Shown: positions 44,483-56,100, counted from the first letter of the stretch. The stretch: DNA of 64,000 nt from Wenxinia marina DSM 24838 (GCF_000379485.1 NZ_KB902313.1:78837-142836); one strand, 5' to 3'. Notes: generated by a model not told the origin, from the letters alone. Made by a program: numbers and translations.

Positions 44483-47400
44483 TCCTTCGGCGTCCGCAGC
44501 AGCCGCAGTTCGCGCCGCCGGGCCATCGCCTCGTTCCGCTCGGCCGGAGCGGGCGCGACGGTGGCGGCGAGGGCGCGGCGGACGCTGTCGGCCACCGGGT
44601 CGGCATCGTCGTTCGCCGTGGGCGTCGCTGGCGCCGGGGGCGGCGGGGCGGCGGGGACCGGAGCAGCGGCGGGGGCGGGGGCGGGCGCCGTCTCCGCCGC
44701 GGGGGCCGTCGGCCCAGCCCTGTAGCCCAGCGACTCGATCCGTGCGGCGAGCGCGCCGAGCGTCGGGAAGCGGAACAGGTCGGTGATGGACAGGGCCGTC
44801 AGGCCCGTCTCGGCCCGCAGCTCACGATGCGCCTGAACCGCGAGGAGCGAGTGCCCCCCGATCTCGAAGAAGTTCGCCCTGGCAGAGCCGGGCGCGACGT
44901 TCAGCACGCGGGTCCAGACCGCCGCCACGAGGTCCTCGGCGGCCGGCCCGCCCGCGATCGGGGCACCCGTCGTGGCAGGCATCGGGGCCGCAGGCGCGGC
45001 GGGCCGAGCGGCGGGAGCGGGCGCCGGCGTCGCCGCGCGCTCGGGCACCGGCTGCGCCGCCATAGCCTCTGGCCGCGGCAGGGCGTTGCGATCCACCTTG
45101 CGGTTCGGCGTCAGCGGGAACGCGTCCAGCGTCACGATCCGCGCCGGCACCATGTGCGGCGGCAGGGTCGCCGCCAGCCGCGCCTTCAGCACCGCCTCGT
45201 CCGCCTGGCCCGCGATGTAGCCCACCAGCCGCTCGCCGTCGTCCTTCACCACGACGGCCTGGGTCACGCCCTCCTGCGCCTCGAGCGCCGCCTCGATCTC
45301 TCCCGGCTCGATCCGGTAGCCGCGGACTTTCACCTGCCCATCCGCCCTGCCCAGGAAGTCGAGCGCACCGTCCGCCCGCCACCGCGCCAGGTCGCCGGTC
45401 CGATAGATCCGCCCGCCCTGCCTGAACGGATCGGCCCGGAAACGCTCGTCCGTGAGGTCGTCGCGCCGCCAGTAGCCGCGCGCCACCCCGGCGCCGCCAA
45501 TCCACAACTCCCCGGCCACGCCCACCGGGCAGGGCTGCATTCCGTCGTCCAGGACGTAGACCTGCGTGTTGGCGATCGGCGTGCCGACGTCATTCACCGC
45601 CTGGTCCGCGCGGCCGGGCTGCGTCGTCGACCAAATCGTCGTCTCGGTGGGCCCGTACATGTTCTCGACGTCCGCGCCCGTCGCCTCGGCCAGTTCAGCC
45701 ACCAGCGCGCCCGGCAGCGCCTCGCCCCCGATCATCAGGTGCCGCACGTCCGCCAGCGCGCCTCGGGTGGCGTCGTCGGCGAGGTACATCCGCGCCATCG
45801 CGGGCGTGCATTGCAGGTGCGTCACTCCGTGCCGCGCGATCAGCGCCGCGACGGAGTGATCCGCCGCCTCCTCCGCGCCCGCGTTCACCCGCGCCAGCAC
45901 CTCGGCCAGCGGCCGCAGCCCGTCCAGCACCGCCTGCCGATCGATCCCGTAGTCGATGAGGCAGGCCACCTCGTCCACGCCGATGGCCTTCAGCTCCTCG
46001 ACCCGCTGAACCGCATCCTCCACGGTCCCGAAGAGCCCGCTTTCGTCAAAATACCGCGCGAACGCGAAGTCGAGGATCGCGTCCATCTCCTCCGCCGACA
46101 GGTCGCCCAGGTCGATCTGCATCGGATTGTCGACGCCCTGCGGCTTCTTGAAGGCGGGGAAGGCCCAGGCGTACTGCTTGATGAGCGCCGCGGCCGAGCG
46201 GAGGTAGTCCTTCATCGGCTCCCGCGCGACCTCGCGCGCCGTCTCGCGGTCCGCCGCCAGGTAGGTGTGCAGCATCAGCGTGACCGTATGGTCCGCCGGA
46301 TCGTGTCCCGACTCGCGCAGCGCGGCGTGGTAGATCCCGATCTTCTCCGCCACCTCTGCGATCGACTGGCCGAGGAGGTGGGTCAGAACGTTGCACCCGT
46401 TCGCCCCGGCCTCGCGCCAGGTCTCCGGGTTGCCGGCGGTCGTCACCCACAGCGGCAGCCGCTCCGACACCGGACGCGGCTGGGTCACCACCGCGTGCGG
46501 GGTGCCGTCGGCCCTGGGGAATTCCACCGCCTCGCCCGCCCACAGGCGGCGCAGGTCGCGGATCGCGTCGAACATTGCGGTCTTGTTCTTCGGCGGCGCG
46601 TTCTCGGGCCGCAGCACGAAATCGTCCGGCTGCCAGCCGCTCGCGATGGCGAGGCCGGCGCGGCCGTTCGTGAGGTTGTCGATCACCGCCCACTCCTCGG
46701 CGATGCGCGCGGTGTGGTGCAGCGGCGCGACGCAGCTGCCGGCCCGAACGGCGATGTTGTGCGTCACGGCGGCGACCGCGGCGCCGGTGACCGAGGGGTT
46801 CGGGTAGGGACCGCCGAATGCGTGGAAATGCCGCTCGGGCGTCCAGACGGCGCAGAAGCCGTTGGCGTCGGCGAACTTCGCCCCCTCCAGCAGCAGGCCG
46901 TACTTGTCGCGGCCGACGCCGTCGTCGTTGCCCCAATAGAACAGGCTGAAGTCGATCGCATTGGCAGCGGGTGCCGCGCCCTTCAGCGCACGGCTGTCCT
47001 CGCCCGCGACGACGACGTGGAAGCCGCGGGACAGGGTCCAGAACAGCTCCAGCACCGAAATGTCGAAGGACAGCGACGTCACCGCCAGCCAGACGTCGCC
47101 GTCCGGCGCGATCCGTCCGTCCATGCCGGCGAAGAAGTTCGAGACGTTGCGGTGCTCGACCATCACGCCCTTCGGCCGGCCGGTCGAGCCCGAGGTGTAG
47201 ATCAGGTAGGCGAGGTCGTCGCCGCTGGTGCCGTCCTCCGGCGCCTCGGCCGGCGCCTCCGCCAGCCGCGGGTCGGCGTCGATCCCCAGCCGGGCGGCGT
47301 CGCCCGGCAGGGCCGCCGCGCCCGCCCGCGTCGTCACCACGACCGGCGCGCCGCTGTCCTCCAGGTACAGCGCGATCCGCTCCGCCGGGTAGGCGGGGTC

Positions 47401-49209
47401 CAGCGGCACGTAGGCGCCCCCCGCCTTCCAGATCGCGAGCGCGGCGACGACCATCTCGGCCGAGCGCGGCACGTGCAGGCCGACCAGCGTCCCGGCCGTC
47501 ACGCCCATCCCGCGCAGCACCTGCGCCGCACGATTAGCCGCGCCCTCGACCTCGGCATAGGTCAGCGTCCGGCCCTCGAACGACAGCGCCGGCGCGTCAG
47601 GCGTCTTCGCCGCCTGCGCGGCGATCTGGCGGTGGATCGGCGTCTCGGCGTCGAACTCCGCCTCGGTCGCGTTCCAGCCGTGCAGGACCAGCGCCCGTTC
47701 CGCCGGCGGCAGGACCGGCAGGCGGTTCACCGGGCAGTCGGCGGCGATGTCGGGTGCCTGCGCCAGCAGGTGCGCGACCCTGTCGGCCACCAGCGACGCC
47801 TCGGCCGGCGCGATGAGGCGCGTGTCGGCGTGCAGGCGCAGGCCGTCGTTCGTGATCGTCAGCGTGAGGGCCGCGCCTGCGACCGGTTCGTCCAGCGACA
47901 GGGCCGCCATCGTCATCTCGCGCCGCGGCAGGTCCGGCAGGCGAGCGGGCAGGTCCACCGGAACGGCCGGCGTCACGCTGAGCCGCGCCACCTCGGCCGT
48001 GAGCGCGCGCCGGGCCGCGGCCCAGCCCCCGGCCGGATCGAAGCGAAGCGGCACCCAGCCGAGCGTCGCCCCCGGCACGGCGACCCCGTGCGACAGGGCG
48101 AGATCGACCGCCGCACCGCCGCACATCGCGGAGACGACCGCAGGAAAGGCCGCCAGCACCGTCTCGGCGTCGCGTCCGGGCGGCAGGGCCACCGCCTGGC
48201 TCCACGCCGCGCCGCCGGGGCCGGTGCCCGCGCCCCAGCGCGCCGGGCGCCAGTCGGCGAACCGTTCGGTCCATTGCCTGCGGCCCTTCATCGCCGCCGC
48301 CAGCTCCGCCTCGGCGTCCTTTGGCACCGCCTCCAGCACCGAGCCCACGGGCGGCAGCGTCACCGCCTCGCCCAGCGGGCCGGTCAGCCCCTCAAGCCGC
48401 ACGGCACCATCCGCGGTCGCGACCGTCAGCGCGCCGTCCCCGCGCGCCAGCACCTCGCCCGGTGCGCCCGCGCCCTCGGCCGCGGCGCCGCGCCGGACCA
48501 GCAGCGTCCGGCCGCCCCAGATCACCCGCGGCAGCGCGACCGGGTTGAGGTAGTCGCCGTGGTCGAGCGCGCGGACGAGGCGCAGCACGGCGTCGGTCCC
48601 GGCGGCGAAGTCCGGCGCGGCGGCACCCGGGACGACGTCGGCGCCCCGGTGCAGCGTCCGCTGCGACAGGTCCTGCGCGGTGCGTGGCAGGTCGCCCGAC
48701 GCCAGCGCCTCCATCACCTGCGGAAAGCTCTCCAGCGCCGCGGCGAAACACTTCATGTTGAGCGTCAGCGCTGTCTCGTCCGGCGCCACCGCGATCTCGC
48801 GCGACACGAGGATGTCGCCCTCGTCGATGCCGCCCTCGATCATCTGCCAGGCGATGCCGTGCCGCGTCTCGCCCTCGAGCAGCGCCCAAACCGGCGCGTT
48901 CAGCCCGGCGTGCCGCGGCAGCGGGCCATCGTGGAAGTTCACCGCCCCGCGGCCCGGCAGCGCCAGCACGTCGTCCGGCACGAGGTCGAGGTTCGCGATG
49001 CTGAGAATCCAGTCCGCCTCGGCCCCGCCGAGCCGGCCCGCGAGGCCCTCCCCGACCGCCTCCACCCGCAACTCCCGCCGCTCCGCCCAGGCGCGGACGT
49101 CGGGCGAGCGGGTGACGACGGCCGTGATCGCGTGGCCTTCCGCCAGCAGCATCTTGCCGCACTCGACGGTGAGGGTGTCGCTGCCGATCAGCAGGGCGGA
49201 AAAGGACAT
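44479..49209 (-). CDS. NRPS: formyltransferase - degenerate C - A(N) - luciferase-like monooxygenase - A(C) - PCP
   Basis: 1576 aa. Residues 1-~300 are a formyltransferase with Asn91-x-His93 (NFHDGPLPRHAG) and Asp129, plus an OB-like tail. Residues ~310-500 resemble the end of a condensation domain without an HHxxxDG motif. The adenylation domain follows: YTSGSTGRPKG (671-681), FDIS (715-718), NMYGPTETT (1183-1191), YRTGDLAR (1269-1276) and catalytic Lys1371 in NRKVDRNALP. A MupA/Atu3671-type FMN monooxygenase is inserted at ~750-1112 (LFYWGNDDG, VWTPERHFHAFGG, GLAIASGWQPDDF). The carrier serine is Ser1454 in GGHSLLA, followed by a Pro/Ala-rich tail. It is predicted to load, formylate and oxidise one amino acid. 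Confidence 0.93.
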   Translation of the reverse strand: MSFSALLIGSDTLTVECGKMLLAEGHAITAVVTRSPDVRAWAERRELRVEAVGEGLAGRLGGAEADWILSIANLDLVPDDVLALPGRGAVNFHDGPLPRHAGLNAPVWALLEGETRHGIAWQMIEGGIDEGDILVSREIAVAPDETALTLNMKCFAAALESFPQVMEALASGDLPRTAQDLSQRTLHRGADVVPGAAAPDFAAGTDAVLRLVRALDHGDYLNPVALPRVIWGGRTLLVRRGAAAEGAGAPGEVLARGDGALTVATADGAVRLEGLTGPLGEAVTLPPVGSVLEAVPKDAEAELAAAMKGRRQWTERFADWRPARWGAGTGPGGAAWSQAVALPPGRDAETVLAAFPAVVSAMCGGAAVDLALSHGVAVPGATLGWVPLRFDPAGGWAAARRALTAEVARLSVTPAVPVDLPARLPDLPRREMTMAALSLDEPVAGAALTLTITNDGLRLHADTRLIAPAEASLVADRVAHLLAQAPDIAADCPVNRLPVLPPAERALVLHGWNATEAEFDAETPIHRQIAAQAAKTPDAPALSFEGRTLTYAEVEGAANRAAQVLRGMGVTAGTLVGLHVPRSAEMVVAALAIWKAGGAYVPLDPAYPAERIALYLEDSGAPVVVTTRAGAAALPGDAARLGIDADPRLAEAPAEAPEDGTSGDDLAYLIYTSGSTGRPKGVMVEHRNVSNFFAGMDGRIAPDGDVWLAVTSLSFDISVLELFWTLSRGFHVVVAGEDSRALKGAAPAANAIDFSLFYWGNDDGVGRDKYGLLLEGAKFADANGFCAVWTPERHFHAFGGPYPNPSVTGAAVAAVTHNIAVRAGSCVAPLHHTARIAEEWAVIDNLTNGRAGLAIASGWQPDDFVLRPENAPPKNKTAMFDAIRDLRRLWAGEAVEFPRADGTPHAVVTQPRPVSERLPLWVTTAGNPETWREAGANGCNVLTHLLGQSIAEVAEKIGIYHAALRESGHDPADHTVTLMLHTYLAADRETAREVAREPMKDYLRSAAALIKQYAWAFPAFKKPQGVDNPMQIDLGDLSAEEMDAILDFAFARYFDESGLFGTVEDAVQRVEELKAIGVDEVACLIDYGIDRQAVLDGLRPLAEVLARVNAGAEEAADHSVAALIARHGVTHLQCTPAMARMYLADDATRGALADVRHLMIGGEALPGALVAELAEATGADVENMYGPTETTIWSTTQPGRADQAVNDVGTPIANTQVYVLDDGMQPCPVGVAGELWIGGAGVARGYWRRDDLTDERFRADPFRQGGRIYRTGDLARWRADGALDFLGRADGQVKVRGYRIEPGEIEAALEAQEGVTQAVVVKDDGERLVGYIAGQADEAVLKARLAATLPPHMVPARIVTLDAFPLTPNRKVDRNALPRPEAMAAQPVPERAATPAPAPAARPAAPAAPMPATTGAPIAGGPAAEDLVAAVWTRVLNVAPGSARANFFEIGGHSLLAVQAHRELRAETGLTALSITDLFRFPTLGALAARIESLGYRAGPTAPAAETAPAPAPAAAPVPAAPPPPAPATPTANDDADPVADSVRRALAATVAPAPAERNEAMARRRELRLLRTPKE

Positions 49210-49213
49210 GGCG

Positions 49214-50194
49214 TCAGGCTCCGGTCAGGCGGGCGATGCGCGGGATGGCGGCGGGGGCGGCGCGGCGGCGGCCGGCCCAGGCATGTAGCATCAGGGTGCG
49301 AAGAAAGTGTGGAGGGTCGGCCGGCCGGCGCCCGGTCAGGAGGCACCGCAGCCGGTGCAGCGCCCCGCCCGCGACGTGCGCGGCGGTGGCTGCGGCTTCG
49401 TAGGCCGCGCCGTGATTCTTGCGGAAATAATGCCGGCGGCTGTCGAACCAGTACTCCGGCACCCGCCGCCATGCCTTCATGCCGGTGGAGACCGAGCCGA
49501 TATGCTCGACGCGGCTCGCGGGCACGTAATGGGTCTGCCACCCGGCGCGGGCGGCGCGCAGGCACAGGTCCGTCTCCTCGAAATAGAGGAAGAACGCCTC
49601 GTCGAAGAGGCCGATCTCGTCCAGCACCGCGCGCCGCATCATCAGGCTGGCGCCCGCCAGCCAGTCCACCCGACGGGCGGTGTCCGGCACCGGCAGGTGA
49701 ACCTGCCGTCCGCGCAGGAGGCGGGACACCGGTCCCAGCCGCACGGCGCCCTCGAACTCGCTCGCGATCGAGGGGAAGCGGAAGGCGGTGACGTGGGTGT
49801 GCCCGCCCGGGTCGATGATGGCGCTGCCGGCGAAGCCCGCCTCGGGGTGGGCGTCGAGATGGTCGATCAGAGCCCGGATCGCGTCCGGCGCCGGGAAGGC
49901 GTCAGAATTGAGCACGTAGACGAGGTCGAAGTCCCCGCCCGCCAGCGCCGCCGCAATGCCGGCGTTGTTGCCCGCGCCGAACCCGCCGTTGCGGCCCGAC
50001 TGGACGACGCGCACGCCCGTCTGCCTGGCCATCGCCTCGCGCAGCCTCGCCTCGGACCCGTCGCCCGAATCGTTGTCGACGATCACGATCTCGCCGGCGA
50101 TCCCGGTCATCGCCGCGCGCGCGGCCGCCACAGCCTTCAGCGTCATGTCGGGCGTGCGCCAGTTGAGGATGACGGTCAGCAGGCGGTGGCCCAT
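49214..50194 (-). CDS. Glycosyltransferase family 2 inside the PKS/NRPS operon
   Basis: About 326 aa resembling rhamnosyltransferase-type GT2 enzymes. The GT-A domain shows LTVILNWRTPDMTLKAV, IVIVDNDSGDGSE, RNGGFGAGNNAGI, the nucleotide-binding VYVLNSDAFP and FLYFEETDLCLRAARAGW. The C-terminus is basic and Ala-rich. The ATG at 50194 follows cggag; a GTG at 50200 overlapping the PKS stop is an alternative. It lies between the PKS and NRPS genes with a 4-bp gap to the latter, so a glycosyl transfer belongs to the same programme. Confidence 0.92.
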   Translation of the reverse strand: MGHRLLTVILNWRTPDMTLKAVAAARAAMTGIAGEIVIVDNDSGDGSEARLREAMARQTGVRVVQSGRNGGFGAGNNAGIAAALAGGDFDLVYVLNSDAFPAPDAIRALIDHLDAHPEAGFAGSAIIDPGGHTHVTAFRFPSIASEFEGAVRLGPVSRLLRGRQVHLPVPDTARRVDWLAGASLMMRRAVLDEIGLFDEAFFLYFEETDLCLRAARAGWQTHYVPASRVEHIGSVSTGMKAWRRVPEYWFDSRRHYFRKNHGAAYEAAATAAHVAGGALHRLRCLLTGRRPADPPHFLRTLMLHAWAGRRRAAPAAIPRIARLTGA

Positions 50195-50196
50195 GG

Positions 50197-53100
50197 TCAC
50201 TCCGCCGCCTTCAGCCGTGGCCAGTCCTCGTCGCGCCGCCGCTCGGCCGCGTCGATGATCCGCCGCATCCGCGCGGCGAGGACGCGGACGTTCGGCTCCA
50301 GCACCATCGAATCGTGGTCGCCCGGCACCTCGAACACCTCGAGCTGCGGCGCCCAGCCCGACCAGTCGTTGTCCGGCAGGACGTAGGCCCGCTCGCTGCT
50401 GACCCAGCGGCCCGGCGCCACCTCCCACCTGCCCTTGAGCGGCGGACGGAACAGCGTCAGCGGCCCGTCCCAGGGCTTGAGGTCGTAGACCGCGATGGCG
50501 CGGTAGAACGCCGCCTCGATCGCGGTGTCGTGGAATTGCGCCTCGGTCGCCGTCACGTCGATCGGCCGCCGCTTGGCCCGCTCCCACGCGACCCGCCGGC
50601 CGGCCCATTTCACCGGGTAGAGCGGTCCCTCGCGGCGCATCTCCTGCCACTGGATCGCCGCCCGGTCGCGCCGCGTCAGCGGCCGCCGCCGCGGCAGCGG
50701 CGTGTCCAGCATGACCAGCGCGTCCACGCTCTCGCCCTCGGCGGTCAGCTGCTGCGCGATCTCGTAGGCGGTGATCCCGCCGCCGGAGAAGCCGCCCAGC
50801 ATGTAGGGCCCGCGCGGCGCGACCTGCCGGATCTCGGCGATCATGTCCCGCGCCGCCTCGCGCAGCGTCTCGTGCGGGGCGGCGTCGCCGTAGAGGCCGC
50901 GGGCCTGCAGGCCGTAGAACGGCCGCTCGGTGCCGAGGAGGTGGGCGAGGTGCCGCAGGTTCAGCACGTTGCCGAACATGCCGGCGACGAGGAAGAACGG
51001 CGTTTTCGGCCCGCCCTCGCCCTGGTGCATCGGCACGAGGTGGGTGAAGCGGCGCTTCGGTTCGGCGGGCGTGTTCGCCGCATCGTCGGAGGCGCCTCCG
51101 GCATCGGCGATCAGCGCCGCGCACTTGCGGATCGTCGGCGCCTCGAACAGCGCCGAGATCGGGAAGTCGGTGCCCCAGACCTTCTTGATGTTGGCGAACA
51201 GGCGAACGGCGATCAGGGAGTGCCCGCCGAGGTCGAAGAAGCTGTCCTCGGCGCCCACCTTCTCAACGCCCAGCAGCTCGGACCACATCGCCGCCAGCCG
51301 CCGCTCGATCTCGCCCTCGGGCTCGGCGTAGTCGCTGTCCAGCTGCGGCCGCGCGAAGGTCTGGCCCGCGCTCTCCTCGCGCTGATCCCCGACGTCGGCC
51401 TGCGCGATCAGCGCGTTCAGGTCGAGCGAGGAGATCAGGACCTGCGGCCGCCCCGCCGCCAGCGCGCGGAAGAACGCGCGCGCGCCGTCCGCCGGTGGGA
51501 TGCCCTGGCTGATGGAATGCTTCAGCCGCTCCTCCGCCGGCGACAGCGGCCGCGGCCCCGCGATGGTCGCCTTCGGCGGCGGCGCGGCGAAGCGGATGTC
51601 GCCGGTCAGCTTGTGGATCGTGAAGCCGCGCACCTCGACGCAGACCGTCCCGTCCGGCGCGCACAGCGTCACGTCGAACCGCGCCGTCCCGCCGTCGGCG
51701 CGGTTGTCGGCGGCGCTGCGGACCCAGCTGACCACCTCGGCCGGCAGCGGGCCGTGGACGCGGACCGCGCCGTAGGCGACGGGCACCCAGAGGTGCGTGG
51801 GCTGGTAGCCCTCGATCAGCTCCATCGCCCAGCCGGTGGCGAGGTCCATGAGACCCGGATGCAGGTGATACCCCTCGTCCGCCGGCGGCAGCGCCAGCTG
51901 CGCCAGCCCCTCGCCCTCGCCGAAGCGAGTCGCTTTCAGCACCCGCCAGCGGCGGCCGAACTTCAGGTGGGCTTCCTGCGGCGAGGCGAGCGTGCCGTCC
52001 CCGTCCGCGCTGGTCAGCCGCCCGCAGCGCTTCGCGACGGCGGCGAGGTCCACGATCTCCGGCCGCAGCATCGGCAGAAGGCGCAGTGCGCCTTCGGCGT
52101 TCTCGATCCAGCCAGCCCCGTCGGCCGCGCTCTCCACCTTCAGCCGGTAGCCCGCCTCCGACCGCGGCAGCGTGATCCGCACCGCGGTCTCGCCGGCATC
52201 GTCCACCCGCAGCGGCCGCAGGAACGTCAGATCCCGGATCTCGAACGCCGCGCCCTCGCCCTGCAGCGCCAGCGCCTCGGCCGCCAGCTCCAGGTAACCG
52301 GTGCCCGGCAGCAGCGCGTCGCCCGCCTTCGTCCGGTGCTCGTCCAGTACCCAGCGCGCGGCGGTGCGCCAGCGCGCGCTGAAGACCCGGTTGCCGCCCT
52401 CGTCGAAGCTCATCGCGTCGATCAGCGGCGCGTCCACCGGCTGCGGCGGCGCCGGCTTGCGGCCCGTCCGCGCCGCCATCGCCTCGGCCGCCATGCCGAC
52501 GTCCGCCCAGACGCCCCAGTCGATGGCGAGGACCTTGGTCCGGCCACCGGCCCGCGCCCTCGCGACCGCATTCAGGTACTCGTTTGCAGCCACGTAGTCG
52601 ACCTGCCCCGCGGGGGCTGTCGCTGTGGAAGACGACGAGAACAGCACCATGAAGGAGAGAGCCCCGTCCGGGAACAGCTCGGTCAGGACCTGCGTGCCGT
52701 GAACCTTGGGCGTGAACACGTCCTCGATCGCCATCGGCGACTTGCCGAGGATCGGCGCGTCGTCCACCACGCCCGCGCCGTGCACCACGCCGTCGATCCG
52801 GCCCCACCTCTGGCGCACGGCCTCCACCGCCTCGCGCATCTCCTCGACGTTGGACACGTCCGCGGCCAGCGCCAGCACCTCGCCGCCGGCGGCCTCCAGC
52901 CGGCGCACCGCCTCGACCCTCTGGCGCATCCGGTCGGCCTCACCGGCGCGGCGGATCAGGTCGTCCCACGCCTCGCGCGGCGGCAGCGCCTGCCGGCCCA
53001 CCAGAGCGATCCTCGCGCCCCGCTCGCGCACAAGCGCCTCGGCCACTGTCAACCCGATCCCGCCGAAGCCGCCGGTCAGCAGCACCACCGCGCCTTGCGG

Positions 53101-56100
53101 CACCTCCGCCGCCTCCGCCGCCGGCAGATCCGCCCGCCGCCAGACCTGCGCGTACCGGACGCCGCCGCGGAAAGCCGCGACGCCGTTTGCCGGCTCGGAC
53201 AGCATCTCGGCCAGCACCGCGTCGGCACGCGCGCCCTCGACCGAGAGGTCCAGCACCCGGCACGTCACGCCCGGGAATTCCCGCGGGATCACCCGCGATG
53301 GGCCCATCACGGTCGCCTTCTCGGGATAGCGCAGCGCCTCGTCCCGGACCTTCGCCGCCTCGGACGTGACGATTGTCAGGTCCAGCGCCCCGCCGCCCTC
53401 GCCCGCCCAGGCCTGCGCGAGGAAGAACAGCGACCAGAAGCCATGCTCCTGCACCCGGTGGAAGAAGCTGGAGCCGGGGCGCGCCGTCTCGTCCGCCGTC
53501 ACCAGCCACAGGTGCGCGCAGCGGTCGGGCATGAGGTCGCGCGCCGCGAGGTCGCGGATCAGCGCCTCGTAGCCTTCCAGCCCCCGCTCCGGCGCCAGCG
53601 TGTAGGCATCCTCGCCGACCTTCGCGAAGGTGTCGCCCGGCCGGACCTCGACCACGCGCCGCCCGGCCTTGCGCAGCCGCGCCACGGCCTCCGCGCCGAC
53701 GCCCACCGCGTCGGTGAAGACCAGCCACCGGCCCGCCGGCGCGTCCAGGAGGTCGCCGCCGAGGTCCACGGCACAATCCGCGTATTCCGGCTTCCACGCC
53801 GGGACCCAGCCCCAGCGGTCGCGGTCCTCGACCCGCATCGGCCAGTCCTTCGCGGCCGCGGTCACCGCCTTGCCCGGCTCGATGAAGTAGGACGCCCGCT
53901 GGAACGGATAGGTCGGCAGCGGCACCCGCAGCCGCCGCGCCCCGCCCCACAGCTGGTCCCAGTCGAACCGCCCGCCGGTGGCCCAGACGCGGCCCAGCTG
54001 CGCGACGAAATAGGCGTCGTCCGCGACCGCGTCCTCGGGATGGCGTAGCGAGCCGATGACCTGGTTCGCCGTCACGCGGCCATGCTGGCCCGCGAGCGAG
54101 CCCAGCGCCTTGCCCGGCCCGCACTCGATGTAGATGCGCTCCGCCTCCGCCGACAGCGTTGTGAGCCCGGCCTCGAACAGCACCGTGCCGCGCAGGTGCC
54201 GCACCCAGTAGTCGGCGTCCGTCGCCTGCGCCTCGGTCAGCCAGTCGCCCGTCAGGTTCGACACGATGGGGATCTGCGGCGCCTTCAGGTCCAGCCCGCG
54301 CAGGTAGTCGCCGAAGGGGGCGAGGATCGGCTCCAGCATCCGGCTGTGCGCCGCGATGTCGATGGCGATGCGGCGGCAGTCAACGTCTTCGGCCTTCAGC
54401 CGAGCCTCCAGCGCGTCCAGCGCATCCTGCGGCCCCGTCGCCACCGTCAGGGACGGCGCGTTCACCGAGGCGAGGTCGAGGTCGTCCCCCAGCCGCGCCC
54501 GCAGCTCCGCCTCGGGCAGCGCGACCGACAGCATCCCGCCCGCCGGCACGGTGTCGAAGAGCTGCCCGCGCAGCGTGACGAGGCCGATCCCGACCTCGAA
54601 GGTCATCACCCCCGCCACCACCGCGGCGGCGTTCTCGCCCATCGAGTGCCCGATCAGCGCGGCCGGCGTCACGCCCCACGCCATCCACAGCCGCGCCAGC
54701 GCGACCTCGGTGACCAGGATCAGCGGCAGTTGCACCGACGGTTTCAGGAGCCGCGGATCGTCGGCGCCGAACAGCACCTCCCGCGGGTCCCACTCCACCA
54801 GCGTCGCCAGATGGTCGAGGCCGCGGTCCGCCCACTCGCGATAGACCGGCTCGGTCTCGTAGAGGTCGCGGCCCATGCCGGCGTACTGCGCGCCGCCGCC
54901 GGGGAACATGAAGACCGGCTGCGGGTCGTCGCCCACCACCGTGTGCGTGAACACCCGCCGCGGATCGCCCTCACGGAGCCGCCCCGCCGCCTGCGCATGG
55001 CTCTCCGCCACCAGGACCCGCCGCCGCTCGAACGCGCGCCGCCCCTCCTTCAGCGTGAAGGCGACGTCCGCCAGCGCCTGCTCCGGCGTGGCCTCCAGAT
55101 GCGCCGCCAGCCGCTCGCTGGCCGCGTCCAGCGCCGCTTTCGACCGGGCCGAGACCGTCAGCAGCTGGAACGGCCAGTCGCTCTCGTCCCCCGCCGGCAC
55201 CTCCGGCGCCTCTTCGAGCACGACGTGCGCGTTGGTCCCGCCGACGCCGAGCGAATTCACCCCCGCCCGCCGCGGATGCCCCCGCCGCTCCCATTCCGTC
55301 AGCGTGTCGTTCACCCGGAACGGCGAGCCCTCGAACCCGATCGCCGGGTTCGGCGCCTCGTAGCCCAGCGACGGCGGCATCTGCCGGTGATGCAGCGCCA
55401 GCGACGCCTTGATGAGCGAGGCCACGCCCGCCGCTGTGTCCAGGTGCCCGATGTTCGTCTTGACCGAGCCGATGCGGCAATGGTCCACCGCGTCCGACGT
55501 CTGCCGGAACGCCTCGGTCAGCGCGGCCACCTCGATCGGGTCGCCGAGGTAGGTGCCGGTGCCGTGGCACTCGACATAGTCGATGCTGTCCGCCGTCACG
55601 CCCGCCACCGCGTGCGCCTCGGCCACCGCCGCCGCCTGCCCGTCGACCGACGGTGCCAGGTAGCCGGCCTTCGCCGCGCCGTCATTGTTGATCGCCGAGC
55701 CGCGCACGACGGCCCAGATGGTGTCCCCGTCCCGCACCGCGTCGTCCAGCCGCTTCAGCACGACCGCCCCGGCGCCCGAGCCGAAGACGGTGCCCTGCGC
55801 CCGGTGATCGAAGGCGTGGCACTGGCCGTCGGGTGACAGGATCTCGCCCTCCTTGTAGAGGTAGCCCCGCCCCTGCGGCAGCTCGATCGTCACCCCGCCC
55901 GCCAGCGCCATGTCGCACTCGCCCGACAGCAGCGCCTGTACGGCATAATGCACCGCCACCAGCGAGGTGGAGCAGGCGGTCTGCACGTTCACGCTCGGCC
56001 CGTGCAGGTCGAAGACGTGGGAGACGCGGGTGGTCAGGAAGTCCTTGTCGTTCCCGGTATGCCGCAGCAGGAACATCCCCGTCTCGTCCACGAGGCCGGG

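Noticed and set aside
46046-46936. Possibility that the monooxygenase segment marks an assembly error or separate gene
   Set aside because: The frame is continuous and adenylation motifs resume in order after it; insertion of such domains in A domains is a known architecture.
44350-49791. 1813-codon plus-strand frame opposite the NRPS gene
   Set aside because: Antisense shadow; the minus strand has full formyltransferase, adenylation and carrier motifs.
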